Below, in pieces: positions 8,462-18,179 of a DNA stretch of 64,000 nucleotides. The notes below the pieces were generated by a model. It was not told the origin of the DNA. It did no database searches and saw nothing but the letters and a program-made list of their open reading frames with translations. A program made the position numbers and the translations under genes. The stretch comes from Ruminococcus sp. YRD2003 (lineage in GTDB: Bacteria; Bacillota; Clostridia; Oscillospirales; Ruminococcaceae). The stretch covers positions 124,001 through 188,000 of the forward strand of contig FNZT01000006.1 in NCBI GenBank assembly GCA_900109435.1, given 5' to 3'. Numbering within the stretch: position 1 is the stretch's first letter; each line of letters begins with the position of its first letter.

Positions 8462-8479
8462 TGAATAATATGTTACTAT
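8451..8479 (+). promoter_or_regulatory. Promoter of the PL11 gene
   Basis: -35 TTGTGC (8451-8456), 17-bp spacer, -10 TACTAT (8474-8479). It is weak by sequence and overlaps the second operator half site. Confidence 0.5.
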
Positions 8480-8535
8480 AGAAAAGAATAAAACAGTTAT
8501 TTTTCCATAATCTTACCTGAAAGGGGTTAACCACA

Positions 8536-11310
8536 ATGAACAAATTCAAAAGGCTCACCGCGGCAGTCTCCTCTCTGGCTGTTGCGGCAGGTATGCTCGC
8601 GGGACAGGCTGCACCTCTCGCGGCTGACGCAGCTTACGGCGTGGGCGGCAACGGTAACGCAATCATGGAGTACCTCGACCGCGGTATCTACGCGATAAAG
8701 TCGGGCAACGGAATGTTCGTGAGCTGGCGATATAATGCCAACGATGACGATGACGCCGAATTCCGCCTCTACCGCGACGACCAGCTAATCTACACAAGCA
8801 AGGCGGGCGAGGCTACCAACTTCTGGGACGCTCAGGGCAGCGCAAACTCCAAGTACCGTGTTGACACGCTCAGAAACGGTGAGGTCATATCCTCGGAGAG
8901 CTGCCGCTTCACATCGGGCACTAACTACTTTGATATCCCGCTCGATGTTCCGAAAGGCGGTACTATCAACGGCGAGGCTTATACGTATTCGCCAAACGAC
9001 TGCTGTGTCGGCGATGTTGACGGAGACGGTCAGTACGAGATATTCCTCAAGTGGGACCCTTCAAACTCTAAGGATAATTCACAAACACATAACCCCGATA
9101 AGGGCATACAGGGATTTACCGCTAATGTCTATATTGACTGCTACACCCTCACAGGTAAGAAGCTGTGGCGCATAGACATGGGCAGAAATGTCCGCGCCGG
9201 TCAGCATTACACTCAGATGTGCGTAGCCGATTTCGACTGCGACGGCAAGGCTGAGCTCATCACAAAGACCTGCGACGGAACTGTTGACGGCACGGGCAAG
9301 GTCATCGGCGACGGCAGCAAAAACTGGGTGAACAGTGCCGGTACCATCCTTGACGGTCCTGAGTTCATGACTCTCTTCGAGGGCGCTACCGGACGTGCTC
9401 TCGATACCATAGATTTTCCCGTTCCGAGAGGTGTCGCGACAGGTCAGACAGCCAAGGACACATGGAAGGATAACTACGGCAACCGCTGCGAGCGTATGAA
9501 CTCTGCTATCGCTTACCTCGACGGCGTTCACCCCTCCGCTATCTATGGCAGAGGCTACTATACAAGGCTCTCTCTCTCGGCTTTTGACGTCCGCGACGGC
9601 AAACTCGTCAAGCGCTGGGTATTCGATACAGGTTTCGATACAAGCAACCCTGCCTACGGATGCGGCAACCATAACGTAATGGTCGCTGACTTCGACAACG
9701 ACGGCAAGCAGGAAGTCTGCATGGGCGCAAGCGCTTACGACGACAACGGTAAGCTCCTCTGGTCCACAAAGCAGCTCCACGGCGACGCTATGCACATCGG
9801 CGACCTCGACCCGAATCACGAGGGTCAGGAAGTGTTTATCTGCCACGAGGACGGAAAGTACGGTATTTCCCTCGTTGACGGCAGAAACGGTCAGATAATC
9901 TGGCACTACGACGGCGACAAGGACACAGGACGCTGCTGCGCCGACAACATCGTTGCAGGTAACAGCGGTGCCGAGTTCTGGGGCTCAAGACCCGCCAATG
10001 CGGTATTCGACGTTACAGGCAAGCAGATAGGCAACAAGTGGCCTTCCACGAACTTCCTCATCTACTGGGACGGCGACCTCGAGCGCGAGCTGCTTGACAA
10101 CATCACAATCACAGACGGTGCGGCAATAAACAACTATCCCGTGATATTCACAGCAGAGGGCTGTGCTTCAAATAACGGCACAAAGGCTGTTCCGTGCCTC
10201 ACAGCCGACCTCTTCGGAGACTGGCGCGAGGAGCTCGTCCTCCGCACCGAGGATAACTCCAAGCTCCGTATCTGGTGCACAAATACCGAGACCAAGTACA
10301 GATTAGATACGCTCATGCACGATATGCAGTACCGTATGCAGAACGGCTGTCAGCAGAGCTCATACAACCAGCCTCCGCACCCGAGCTTCTACCTCGGTAC
10401 CGAGGCTCCCCTCCCCGCAAGACCAAATGTAAAGCTCAACAACACTCCTCCCGAGCCCATAAGCGGCAACTATATCAAGAACCTCAACATCCTCGACCGC
10501 GACAATATGCTCGCGTGGTCGCTCTCGGAGGCTTCGAGCACGGGCTCGCTCATCTACGGCGACAGAGACTTCACATACACCGAGCTCCCCGAGGCTCTCA
10601 AGGGCAAGGAGGCTATCCTAACAGCGTGCAACTCCAAGAACACCTTCGCTGACCTCGCTGAATTCACAGTGGGAGAGAATTGCGACCTGTATGTCCTCCT
10701 CGATACGAGAGTAGAGGACGCGGGAAACACTCCCGCATGGCTCGGCAGCTATACCAAGACCGATATGACGGCTGCTTCGAGCAACGATGTAAAGTTCAGC
10801 GTATACACCAAGTCTTTCGAGGCGGGCGAAAAGGTAACTCTCGGTCAGAACGGTATGAACGGCAACTGCATGAACTATACGGTTTTCGCGGACGCGATTC
10901 CTGTTGTTACGACTACCGAGACTACAACGACTACCACCGAGACAACCACTACTACGACCGAGACAACTACTACCGAGGAGACAACTACTACCACGACCGA
11001 AACTACTGTGACTACTACCGAGGAAACAACAACTGCGACTACCGAGTCGACTACCGAAGCCACGACAACAACTACTGTCGGGCAGGCTACGCTCCTCGGC
11101 GACGCCAACGTTGACGGCAAGGTCACTGTTGCGGACGCGGTGGCGATACTCCAGTCCATTGCCAACAGCGACAAGTATGAACTGAAACCGCAGGGCAAGC
11201 TCAATGCTGACTGCTTCGACCCGGGCGACGGCGTAACTGCTTACGACGCGCTCGCGATTCAGAGGCTTGACGCGGGCAGTATCAGCTCTCTCCCCGAGCA
11301 TTCAAAATAA
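8536..11310 (+). CDS. Secreted rhamnogalacturonan lyase (PL11) with Thr-rich linker and dockerin
   Basis: 924 residues. Signal peptide 1-33 (cleavage near LAADA); PL11 beta-propeller catalytic domain about 36-640, beginning GNAIMEYLDRGIYAIKSGNG and showing repeated calcium-binding loops such as VGDVDGDGQYEIF, VADFDCDGKAELI and VADFDNDGKQEVC; a beta domain about 640-790; a long TTTETTTTT linker about 792-850; dockerin about 853-915 (LGDANVDGKVTVADAVAILQ and NADCFDPGDGVTAYDALAIQ). It cleaves the rhamnogalacturonan-I backbone by beta-elimination outside the cell. YesW/YesX of Bacillus are relatives; whether this copy is endo or exo cannot be told. It lies downstream of the GH127 gene but has its own promoter and operator, so it is co-located yet separately controlled. 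Confidence 0.9.
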   Translation: MNKFKRLTAAVSSLAVAAGMLAGQAAPLAADAAYGVGGNGNAIMEYLDRGIYAIKSGNGMFVSWRYNANDDDDAEFRLYRDDQLIYTSKAGEATNFWDAQGSANSKYRVDTLRNGEVISSESCRFTSGTNYFDIPLDVPKGGTINGEAYTYSPNDCCVGDVDGDGQYEIFLKWDPSNSKDNSQTHNPDKGIQGFTANVYIDCYTLTGKKLWRIDMGRNVRAGQHYTQMCVADFDCDGKAELITKTCDGTVDGTGKVIGDGSKNWVNSAGTILDGPEFMTLFEGATGRALDTIDFPVPRGVATGQTAKDTWKDNYGNRCERMNSAIAYLDGVHPSAIYGRGYYTRLSLSAFDVRDGKLVKRWVFDTGFDTSNPAYGCGNHNVMVADFDNDGKQEVCMGASAYDDNGKLLWSTKQLHGDAMHIGDLDPNHEGQEVFICHEDGKYGISLVDGRNGQIIWHYDGDKDTGRCCADNIVAGNSGAEFWGSRPANAVFDVTGKQIGNKWPSTNFLIYWDGDLERELLDNITITDGAAINNYPVIFTAEGCASNNGTKAVPCLTADLFGDWREELVLRTEDNSKLRIWCTNTETKYRLDTLMHDMQYRMQNGCQQSSYNQPPHPSFYLGTEAPLPARPNVKLNNTPPEPISGNYIKNLNILDRDNMLAWSLSEASSTGSLIYGDRDFTYTELPEALKGKEAILTACNSKNTFADLAEFTVGENCDLYVLLDTRVEDAGNTPAWLGSYTKTDMTAASSNDVKFSVYTKSFEAGEKVTLGQNGMNGNCMNYTVFADAIPVVTTTETTTTTTETTTTTTETTTTEETTTTTTETTVTTTEETTTATTESTTEATTTTTVGQATLLGDANVDGKVTVADAVAILQSIANSDKYELKPQGKLNADCFDPGDGVTAYDALAIQRLDAGSISSLPEHSK

Positions 11311-11321
11311 GCATAAAGATA

Positions 11322-11348
11322 CAGCGGCACGCAATGTGCCGCTGTTTT
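11322..11348. terminator. Bidirectional terminator between PL11 and solute-binding gene
   Basis: A 9-bp stem CAGCGGCAC-gcaat-GTGCCGCTG is followed by TTTTG. A near-identical stem (GCGGCAC / GTGCCGC) ends the ABC-F gene at 33300. Confidence 0.8.
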
Positions 11349-11356
11349 GCGTTATA

Positions 11357-13615
11357 TCAGCCGTAGCGCTCGCTGAGGTAGAGAGATACACGGTTCTGTA
11401 TCATATCGGCGCACTCCTCGGCGGTGCATTCGTAATCAAAGAATTTCATCGTTTCCTCGTTGACTATCTTGTTTATCTCGTTATCATAGCGTATTATCTC
11501 CGCATTTGTGACTAAGTTGTAGAAATAGTCGTACTCCTCCTGAGAGAATGGCTCGAGCTTCCCGCCGTCTATCATCTTCTTGTTCACATCGTCCCAGTCA
11601 TAGTATCTCCACTCTGTTTTCTCGAATTCACCTGGAATTATCCTGCCGCTGTCGTCTGCCTTAAAGTTAGGATAGCCGTCCTGCATGGTGTAGGAGGCAA
11701 GTTCGTCGAAGCGCTTTTTCAGCGAGGGGAACGAGAGGTATTTATTCGAGTCTATCTCGGTGTAGTATTCGTCCGTCAGCATCATACGCAGGAACTCCCA
11801 TGCCCCCTCCTTGTGCTTGGAGGTAGCGGTAATTGCGACGGCATCGTTCTGTATCGAAATATAAGAGCCGCTCCGTTTACCGTCATAGGGGTAGCCTGCT
11901 ATGACGTAGTCGTTTCCGTATTCGTTGCGCTTCTGGTCAAGAAACTGACCGAACCACTGGATACTGAACTGCTCAAAATCAACGAACAGATTTCCGTACT
12001 TTACAGGCTGAGAAACAAGACCATGGCTGAAATCGCCCGAGAGGTTGTTGTATTCCGTCATTGAGAGTCCTATCTTTTCATCGTTGAAGAAGTTTAGGAG
12101 CTTGATAAATTCGGGCGAATCGAAGTGACACTCTGCATTGTCATAGTCAACGAAGAACGGGAGCTTCACGACCTCGCTGAAATAGCCGCTTCGGGCACTG
12201 CTTTCCTGAAATCTGAACATCTCCTTGTCCGCAGGCTTGTTCTTGTAGGCGGTGATGAAATCGTCAACGCTCCAGTTCTCGCGCACGCCTGTATAGCTCC
12301 CCTTAGCGGTCACAGTGTGGAACTCGAACGTCGGAGCTAACGCCACCATACGCCCGTCGCGTTCCATGCCCTTGAGGACATTCGGCAGGAAGTCCTCGCG
12401 TGAGATATCGGGGTCATTGTCGATGAATTCGTACAGGTCGGCAAAAGCCGCAGGATTTACCGTATCTATGCCCACTGCCATTACCTGCGGCAGGATGTCG
12501 GGTGCGTCGCCGCTGATTATCTGCAAGCGCAGATTCGCCAGCTTGTCGTCCCAATATTCGCCGGGGAGCTCCTTGTACTCTATCTTGTACTTGTCGCTGT
12601 GCTGATTGAAATACTTGACCTCGTTCTCGAGTATCGAGCCCTCTGAATATGTCGCCATCGTGATGACCTCTTTCGCTTTCAGCTCCGAGACGTCCTGCTC
12701 TGTGAGGAGGTACATCTCGCCCGAATAGAGCAGCACGGCTATCTCGCTGTCGGATACCATAGCGATGTCCTGCACGTCGTAGTCGTGGAATTCGAGGTCG
12801 GTGAAGTCCGCGAGCTTGACCTTGTCAGTCTCCGTCAGACCGTATATAGCTCCGCCCGCGACCATGATGAGGCTGTAGTCACCTGCACCCGCTCCGACGG
12901 CATAGCCTGACGACGTAAACGCCTTATAACTGCTCTTTTTCACCGTGCTTAGCGACTGTGCGTCCACGCTGTTGACCGTCAGCTCCTTGAAATCGGTCAG
13001 CAGCACGCTCAGCTTATTTTCGGGATCATAGCCCACACCTGCGACAGTATCGCTGCATTTGACCTCGCCGAGCAGCTTGCCCTCAGCCGAGAGTGCGATG
13101 AGGTGCATTTGTCCGCGCTCGTCGCCGAAGCTTATAACAAAGCCGTCATCGCCGTTACCGTGCAGCCGTGCGTACGGAGCGTCCTCGCCGAGCACCTCGC
13201 CGCATTCAAGCGTCTTCTCAAGCGTGTTGTCGCTGCCGTAGATGTAAATGAAAGTATCGGCGTCCTTCTGTGTGAGCACGCCTTTCTTGCCGTAGCTGAG
13301 CATCGCCGCGCTCTGCACGGTCTCGTCCTCCTGCGGAGTGAAGCTGAACTCCTGATAGTCGGCGAACTTGCCGTCAGTCACAAAGCCGCTATAGCCGCCG
13401 TCGCTGAGCTCGCCGAACACGAGCACTCCTCCGCCGCTTCCCTTGCTCATGGTAACTACCCGCGAGAAATAGTCAGCCATTCCGATAGTCGCCGCTTTGT
13501 AGCTTCGGAGCTGTACCGTTTCCGAGACTGAGCTCTCCGTTTTGCCGTCCGCGCACGCGGTCACGCCTCCGCAGAGCACCGCCGCCGCACATAATAATGC
13601 CATTGTTTTTTTCAT
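11357..13615 (-). CDS. Solute-binding lipoprotein with N-terminal propeller-like region (third of tandem trio)
   Basis: 752 residues. Lipoprotein signal MKKTMALLCAAAVLCGGVTAC (Cys 21). Residues about 40-330 are beta-rich with repeated short strands (GSGGGVLVFGELSDGGYSG, AVGAGAGDYSLIMVAGG) resembling a WD/propeller sensor. Residues about 335-750 form a family 1 solute-binding domain (ENEVKYFNQHSDKYKIEYKE, GDAPDILPQ, AVAITATSKHKEGAWEFLRMML). The C-terminus EECADMIQNRVSLYLSERYG recurs in the two upstream paralogues. It is the last gene of a three-gene unit (gap 44 bp). No ABC permease or ATPase is encoded nearby. It may be a carbohydrate or peptide receptor, but the substrate is unknown. Confidence 0.75.
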   Translation of the reverse strand: MKKTMALLCAAAVLCGGVTACADGKTESSVSETVQLRSYKAATIGMADYFSRVVTMSKGSGGGVLVFGELSDGGYSGFVTDGKFADYQEFSFTPQEDETVQSAAMLSYGKKGVLTQKDADTFIYIYGSDNTLEKTLECGEVLGEDAPYARLHGNGDDGFVISFGDERGQMHLIALSAEGKLLGEVKCSDTVAGVGYDPENKLSVLLTDFKELTVNSVDAQSLSTVKKSSYKAFTSSGYAVGAGAGDYSLIMVAGGAIYGLTETDKVKLADFTDLEFHDYDVQDIAMVSDSEIAVLLYSGEMYLLTEQDVSELKAKEVITMATYSEGSILENEVKYFNQHSDKYKIEYKELPGEYWDDKLANLRLQIISGDAPDILPQVMAVGIDTVNPAAFADLYEFIDNDPDISREDFLPNVLKGMERDGRMVALAPTFEFHTVTAKGSYTGVRENWSVDDFITAYKNKPADKEMFRFQESSARSGYFSEVVKLPFFVDYDNAECHFDSPEFIKLLNFFNDEKIGLSMTEYNNLSGDFSHGLVSQPVKYGNLFVDFEQFSIQWFGQFLDQKRNEYGNDYVIAGYPYDGKRSGSYISIQNDAVAITATSKHKEGAWEFLRMMLTDEYYTEIDSNKYLSFPSLKKRFDELASYTMQDGYPNFKADDSGRIIPGEFEKTEWRYYDWDDVNKKMIDGGKLEPFSQEEYDYFYNLVTNAEIIRYDNEINKIVNEETMKFFDYECTAEECADMIQNRVSLYLSERYG

Positions 13616-13659
13616 AATGACTCCTCCTTCGTAGTTTTATCATCAGATCTATAATCTTG

Positions 13660-15912
13660 TCAAGACTGCTCGCTGAGCATGAGGGATACGCGGTTCTGAA
13701 TCCGCTTTGCGCACTCCTCCGCGGAGACTTCGCCCGAATCGAACGAGCCGTACTCTTCCATTATAATGCTGCTTATCTCATCGTCGGCACTTATCAGATT
13801 CGTACAGGTGCTGATATATTCCTTCAGCTTTGTGATGTCCTCGTCGGTGATATCAACTCCAAATTCTACGCTGGCATGAGTCTGTCCTGATTCATCCGTC
13901 CATGTAGTGTGCTGTGAGCGGTACTGCCCGTCGATAAGCGTTTGCTCGAAGCTGTCCTTGCGCGTATGGAAGAAGCTTTCGGTTTGCAGATAGCTCCGCA
14001 GGAAATCGTCGCTCATTATGAAGTTGACGTAGTCCCAGCCGCCCTCCATACATTTTCCTGTTTTGAGCACGGAAAAGATATTGTCATTCTGAGCGCTAAA
14101 ACTGCTTTTCGGGTCATCCGACGGAGTAGCGAGGTACACAACATCATCGCTGCTCAGACCTCTTTGTTCACGGATATCGCTCAGCATAAACAAACCGCCT
14201 ATAGAATCTCCGTCTATGAGAGACTTCTCGTTTGCGACCGAATGCATTACTTCTGTGCTGTATATATACTGCTCCTCATCAGACATGGATGCGTTGAATT
14301 CGTCCCAGTCTCTCTCGGGTGCAAGGCGGACAGTATGTGTGAACTCCAGCAGCTTTACGAATTCGGGCGAATCGAACCAGCACTCCGCGTTGTCGAAGTC
14401 TACCCACGCGGAGAGGTCGCCTGTGACGAAGTTCGCCATTACCTGTTCGTGACGGAACAGCCAGTCTCCGCCGAGAGTCATATCCTTGGGCATATTCGAC
14501 GCAATATCAATGAATTCGTCCATTGTGACATTGCCGTTAGGGAAGTATTTTTTCTTGCCGAGCAGCACGGGAAGAGTGAAGGTCTGGCTCATCATATACA
14601 GCCCGTCTTTGTACTTGTACGCCTCGACCACATTGTCGAGGATATCGTCCTCATTGAAGCCGCCGTACTGCTCCGAAAGCTCGTTCATATCAGCGAGCGC
14701 GCCGAGGTTGTAAAGCCTCGTCATATCGCGTCTGCCGTTTATGACGATGACGTCTGGGCTGTTTCCGCCGAGGATATCCGTCGAGAGCCCTTCAAGTCCG
14801 CTCGTGAAGTATTTCAACTCGCCCTCGTAGCTGTCGCTTTTTTTGTTGTACTTCGCTATCATTTCCTCATGGTTTTTCGACCAGCGGGCATCCTTCGAGA
14901 GCACGCCCACCGTGTACTTCTCCCTGTTCTCGACGTAGTCATCGGGACGCACCGTCAGCAGTGAAAAATACGTGCCTGCATCGTCTCCACCGTAGAGAGC
15001 AAACTTGCCCTCTCCCACGTATGCGAGAGCGTATATCTCCATGAGAGTTAGGTGCGACTCAACAAAGCCGAGCACCTTAACGACCTGCCCGTCAGCCGTC
15101 AGTCCGAAAATACCGTCCTGCAAAACGAAGAACGCCTTGTAGTCCCCCGCGCCCGTGAATATACCCTGACTTAGGCGCAGAAACTCGCCGTATTTCGTCA
15201 TCTCGACAGGGTCACGGAGGCTCTTGCCGTCCATATAGCAGAACTCCACATCCTTTGCGTGGATGTATCTTCCGTCACTGTCGATTCCATAAGCCTCGAA
15301 GGTCATGCCGTCGTCGCTGCTCTCAGAAACAGTGCCGTCCGCGCCGATGAGCCAGCGACCAGTCTGACAGCCGATTATCCAACCGTCGCCGTAAGGACAG
15401 AAGTGCGTCAGCGGCGCCTCATATGGCGTGATATAGTCGCCGAAGTCGGTCAGCTCGACCGCCGAGAGCTCTGCGCCGTCAACGTCAAATGTACGTATCT
15501 CGTAGCTGTATTCGCCCGTCTTGAAATGGTCGGGGTCGGTGAGCTCCTTGCTGAATTCGGCGTGGATAATGAACAGCGACATCGTTCCGTCGGCGGCTAT
15601 GCTCGCGAGGGAGTTGAAATAGTCATCGCATGAGTACAGCTCCGTCGGCGCGGATGGCTTCATCTCCTCGTCGTAGTCGGCAAAGCTGAATTTGCCCGTC
15701 GAATCCCACAGGACGCGCGTGCCCTTATCCTCAACGTATGCCATGTCGAGCAGCGAGCCGAAGCCCTGCGGCTTCTCGGCACGCTCCTCCTTGTAGTTGG
15801 TCTGCGAGACGATGACTGCCTCGGGTGCGGTGCTCGATGAGCCGCCCTTTGACGTGCAGCCGACTGCCGCGAGCATGGTCACTGCCATAAGTAATGATAA
15901 CAGCTTTTTCAT
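13660..15912 (-). CDS. Solute-binding lipoprotein with N-terminal propeller-like region (second of trio)
   Basis: 750 residues. Lipoprotein signal MKKLLSLLMAVTMLAAVGC (Cys 19). The architecture matches its downstream neighbour: a beta-rich extracytoplasmic region about 40-325, then a family 1 solute-binding domain starting near YTVGVLSKDARWSKNHEEM (about 328-750) with GGNSPDVIVINGR and NDNIFSVLKTGKCMEGGWDYVNFIM. It ends with EECAKRIQNRVSLMLSEQS, the same terminal motif as its paralogue. It is separated from the upstream gene by 19 bp and has AGGAGA before the ATG. Tandem duplication followed by divergence is inferred; substrate unknown. Confidence 0.75.
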   Translation of the reverse strand: MKKLLSLLMAVTMLAAVGCTSKGGSSSTAPEAVIVSQTNYKEERAEKPQGFGSLLDMAYVEDKGTRVLWDSTGKFSFADYDEEMKPSAPTELYSCDDYFNSLASIAADGTMSLFIIHAEFSKELTDPDHFKTGEYSYEIRTFDVDGAELSAVELTDFGDYITPYEAPLTHFCPYGDGWIIGCQTGRWLIGADGTVSESSDDGMTFEAYGIDSDGRYIHAKDVEFCYMDGKSLRDPVEMTKYGEFLRLSQGIFTGAGDYKAFFVLQDGIFGLTADGQVVKVLGFVESHLTLMEIYALAYVGEGKFALYGGDDAGTYFSLLTVRPDDYVENREKYTVGVLSKDARWSKNHEEMIAKYNKKSDSYEGELKYFTSGLEGLSTDILGGNSPDVIVINGRRDMTRLYNLGALADMNELSEQYGGFNEDDILDNVVEAYKYKDGLYMMSQTFTLPVLLGKKKYFPNGNVTMDEFIDIASNMPKDMTLGGDWLFRHEQVMANFVTGDLSAWVDFDNAECWFDSPEFVKLLEFTHTVRLAPERDWDEFNASMSDEEQYIYSTEVMHSVANEKSLIDGDSIGGLFMLSDIREQRGLSSDDVVYLATPSDDPKSSFSAQNDNIFSVLKTGKCMEGGWDYVNFIMSDDFLRSYLQTESFFHTRKDSFEQTLIDGQYRSQHTTWTDESGQTHASVEFGVDITDEDITKLKEYISTCTNLISADDEISSIIMEEYGSFDSGEVSAEECAKRIQNRVSLMLSEQS

Positions 15913-15931
15913 AGTTAGTCTCCTTTCAGGT

Positions 15932-17320
15932 TCACGATCTCTCGCTTAAATACGTGGTTATGCGGTTGTCGAGTATCTCCGCAGCCTGCTCGGGAGTGCG
16001 CTCCCCCGCAAGCACGGGCTGATACTCCTCCTCAACGATGTCGAGGAGCTCATTGGGGAAATAAATGTCTATCTTCGCACTGAAAATGTAGTCGCGGAGC
16101 TTGTCCTTCAGCTCCTGCGGGAGATATGCCGTTATGTTGTCGTTTTCATTCGCACCGAGTACAGGCTTGTAGACCTTTCGGTTTATCGAGTTGTTGTAGT
16201 CCTCGCCGCGCTCGTAGTCGATATCGAAGAGAGACTTTATCGTTGGTATGCCGAGAGTTCCGTCGCTTGCACTTTTATCGAGCGGCTTTCTGTACTTGAC
16301 GTAGCTGCTGACGAGCTTCCATGCGCTCTCTTTGTCGGAGCAGCCCTTGAGTATGCCGTACGGGCAAGTCTGACGGTAACGCCACGCTCTCGCGCCGCTG
16401 CCGTCATTGCTCGGCAGACCGACAATGGTGAAGTCCTCGAAGTTCAGATATCCGTAGCTCATCTCTGCGAGAGCACTATCAAAGCCATTGATATTCAACT
16501 GAAAGACGAGCTGTTCATCGCGAAGTCCGCGTGTGCTGTCATCGAAGATATGCTCCTGTATTTCCATTTCTGTCGCGCGCTCGTAATCGAACGCTCTTAT
16601 GTCCTTGACGGGATGCTCTGCACAGAATCGGAGCACGTCCACGAAATTGCTGTTTGAAAAATCACAGGTGTTGTTTTTGAAGTCTATGCACTCGCACGCT
16701 ATGTTTTCGAGCATATACGGCGCCAGCTGCTCGTTGGCGGCGTCAAGGAACTCCATACCCTCGGGTATATCCTCATAGAACTGCATAGCCTGCTCGGGAG
16801 TCCAGTTCGTGTACTCACCGCCGATGAATCTTGTCTTTGCGACGGCGGTACTGAGGAAGAAGCTGTCTATCACAGCAGGGAGCTCGCCGTCTACGGTCAG
16901 ACCCTCGAGCACATTCGGCAGGAACTCGTCCCTCGTCAAGCCGCCGTACTCGTCCATAAGAGGAAAAAGGTCGGTCATTGCGCCCTTTCGGATATAGTTG
17001 TACATTTTCTCGGGAGGCGCAAACAGGATATCGGGAGACTTGCCCTGTATCATGTCCATGTCGAGCTGATGCGACGCTTCCTCATAGGTAGTGCCATCGG
17101 GACAGTAGTTGACTGTCTCGACCTTGAAATCGAGAGGGAACTTTGTATACGCCGCAAATTTAGGTGTGATGCTCCCGAAGCTCGCGACGGTGAGTACCTG
17201 TCTGCCGTCATCGGCGTACTGAACCTCGTTGAGCGTGACGCTGCCCTTCTTCCCCGAAGAGCACGCCGAAACGGCGCAAAGCATCCCTATAGTAAATGAT
17301 AATGTTATAAGCTTTTTCAT
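15932..17320 (-). CDS. Solute-binding lipoprotein (first of tandem trio)
   Basis: 462 residues from the ATG at 17320, placed by AGGAGGAG just upstream; a longer in-frame reading from 17377 would start before that ribosome site and bury the signal peptide. Lipoprotein signal MKKLITLSFTIGMLCAVSAC (Cys 20). It lacks the propeller-like insert of its two paralogues: after about 35 residues (NEVQYADDGRQVLTVASFGS) it enters the solute-binding fold, with GKSPDILFAPPEKM and DKESAWKLVSSYVKY. The C-terminal EQAAEILDNRITTYLSERS matches the tail motif of the other two. It heads the operon. No transporter membrane subunits are present, so it must share a permease encoded elsewhere or act as a receptor. Confidence 0.75.
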   Translation of the reverse strand: MKKLITLSFTIGMLCAVSACSSGKKGSVTLNEVQYADDGRQVLTVASFGSITPKFAAYTKFPLDFKVETVNYCPDGTTYEEASHQLDMDMIQGKSPDILFAPPEKMYNYIRKGAMTDLFPLMDEYGGLTRDEFLPNVLEGLTVDGELPAVIDSFFLSTAVAKTRFIGGEYTNWTPEQAMQFYEDIPEGMEFLDAANEQLAPYMLENIACECIDFKNNTCDFSNSNFVDVLRFCAEHPVKDIRAFDYERATEMEIQEHIFDDSTRGLRDEQLVFQLNINGFDSALAEMSYGYLNFEDFTIVGLPSNDGSGARAWRYRQTCPYGILKGCSDKESAWKLVSSYVKYRKPLDKSASDGTLGIPTIKSLFDIDYERGEDYNNSINRKVYKPVLGANENDNITAYLPQELKDKLRDYIFSAKIDIYFPNELLDIVEEEYQPVLAGERTPEQAAEILDNRITTYLSERS

Positions 17321-17478
17321 TGTAACTCCTCCTTTTTGCGGTGTCACACATAGAATTCCGCAAGTTTCTATAAACAAGTGATTTTCAGAGGCAAAAAAGA
17401 CGAAGTTTCATAAAAAGTTCACATTTTTTCTCTGTTATTGCCAAACCATCATTTCAAAAATAGTGCATAATATACAAC

Positions 17479-17504
17479 GGAGCCACTGGAATTTAAGTGG
17501 CTCC
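17479..17504. other. Hairpin between divergent operons
   Basis: A 9-bp stem GGAGCCACT-ggaattta-AGTGGCTCC is followed on the plus strand by an A/T tract. It lies between two divergently transcribed units, so it is not an ordinary terminator of either; it could block read-through or be an operator. The rest of 17321-17600 holds only the sigma-factor promoter. Confidence 0.4.
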
Positions 17505-17515
17505 GAAAAATTTTC

Positions 17516-17544
17516 TTGATTTCTGTTACGTTTTGCTGTATCAT
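17516..17544 (+). promoter_or_regulatory. Promoter of the ECF sigma gene
   Basis: -35 TTGATT (17516-17521), 17-bp spacer, -10 TATCAT (17539-17544), a SigA-like promoter. I see no obvious ECF-type AAC / CGT element. Confidence 0.5.
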
Positions 17545-17600
17545 CTACAATAGATATAGTGAAAGCCAATAAATGCATTTTGAAGCTTTAAGGCGGTGAG

Positions 17601-18167
17601 ATGATGACGCATGAAGAATTCCGCAGAGAGCTGAAACGCTCCCCCGAGCAAGCTCACAGAGCTCTGTTCGAGACCTACTGCAACTACGTTTATACAATTG
17701 TTTACAACAGGCTCCGCAGCTGTGCAAGCCGCGAGGATATCGAGGAATGTGTGTGCAGCGTGTTCGCAGACGTGTTCGTCAGCTACGATACCGATAAGGA
17801 CGTGAGCGGGGATATCTCGGGCTTTATCGGCACTATCGCACGCCGCAGGGCTGCTGCGCTGTACAGGCGGAGCTGCGCACGCGAGACCGACCTGCCGCTC
17901 GACGACGAGGCTTTGCAGCTCCCCGACTATGCGCAGGACACCGAGAAAATATCCGATGACGGCGAGCGCCGAAAAGTTCTGCTCGACACGATAGCAGAGC
18001 TCGGCGAACCCGATGCGACCATTATCATGCAGAAGTTCTACTACGGGCGCAGCGCTCGGGATATCGCGGGAATGCTGTCACTCACTCCCGAGAATATCCG
18101 CGTTCGCTGCTCGCGCGCCGTCAAAAAACTGAAGGGAATGCTCGAAAAATCCGACATTTCCATTTAG
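17601..18167 (+). CDS. ECF-type RNA polymerase sigma factor
   Basis: 188 residues starting at 17601 or the adjacent ATG at 17604. A sigma-2 region (about 15-95) includes LFETYCNYVYTIVYNRLRSCASREDIEECVCSVF and the helix GFIGTIARRRAAALYRR. A sigma-4 helix-turn-helix (about 130-180) carries IIMQKFYYGRSARDIAGMLSLTPENIRVRCSRAVKKL. There is no sigma-3 region, as expected for the ECF class. It directs RNA polymerase to a small regulon, presumably in response to a signal relayed by the membrane protein encoded 12 bp downstream. Target promoters cannot be deduced from this window. Confidence 0.88.
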   Translation: MMTHEEFRRELKRSPEQAHRALFETYCNYVYTIVYNRLRSCASREDIEECVCSVFADVFVSYDTDKDVSGDISGFIGTIARRRAAALYRRSCARETDLPLDDEALQLPDYAQDTEKISDDGERRKVLLDTIAELGEPDATIIMQKFYYGRSARDIAGMLSLTPENIRVRCSRAVKKLKGMLEKSDISI

Positions 18168-18179
18168 GGAGGGTCACAT

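Noticed and set aside
11357..17320. A complete ABC transporter operon
   Set aside because: No membrane or ATPase gene is present in or next to the cluster.
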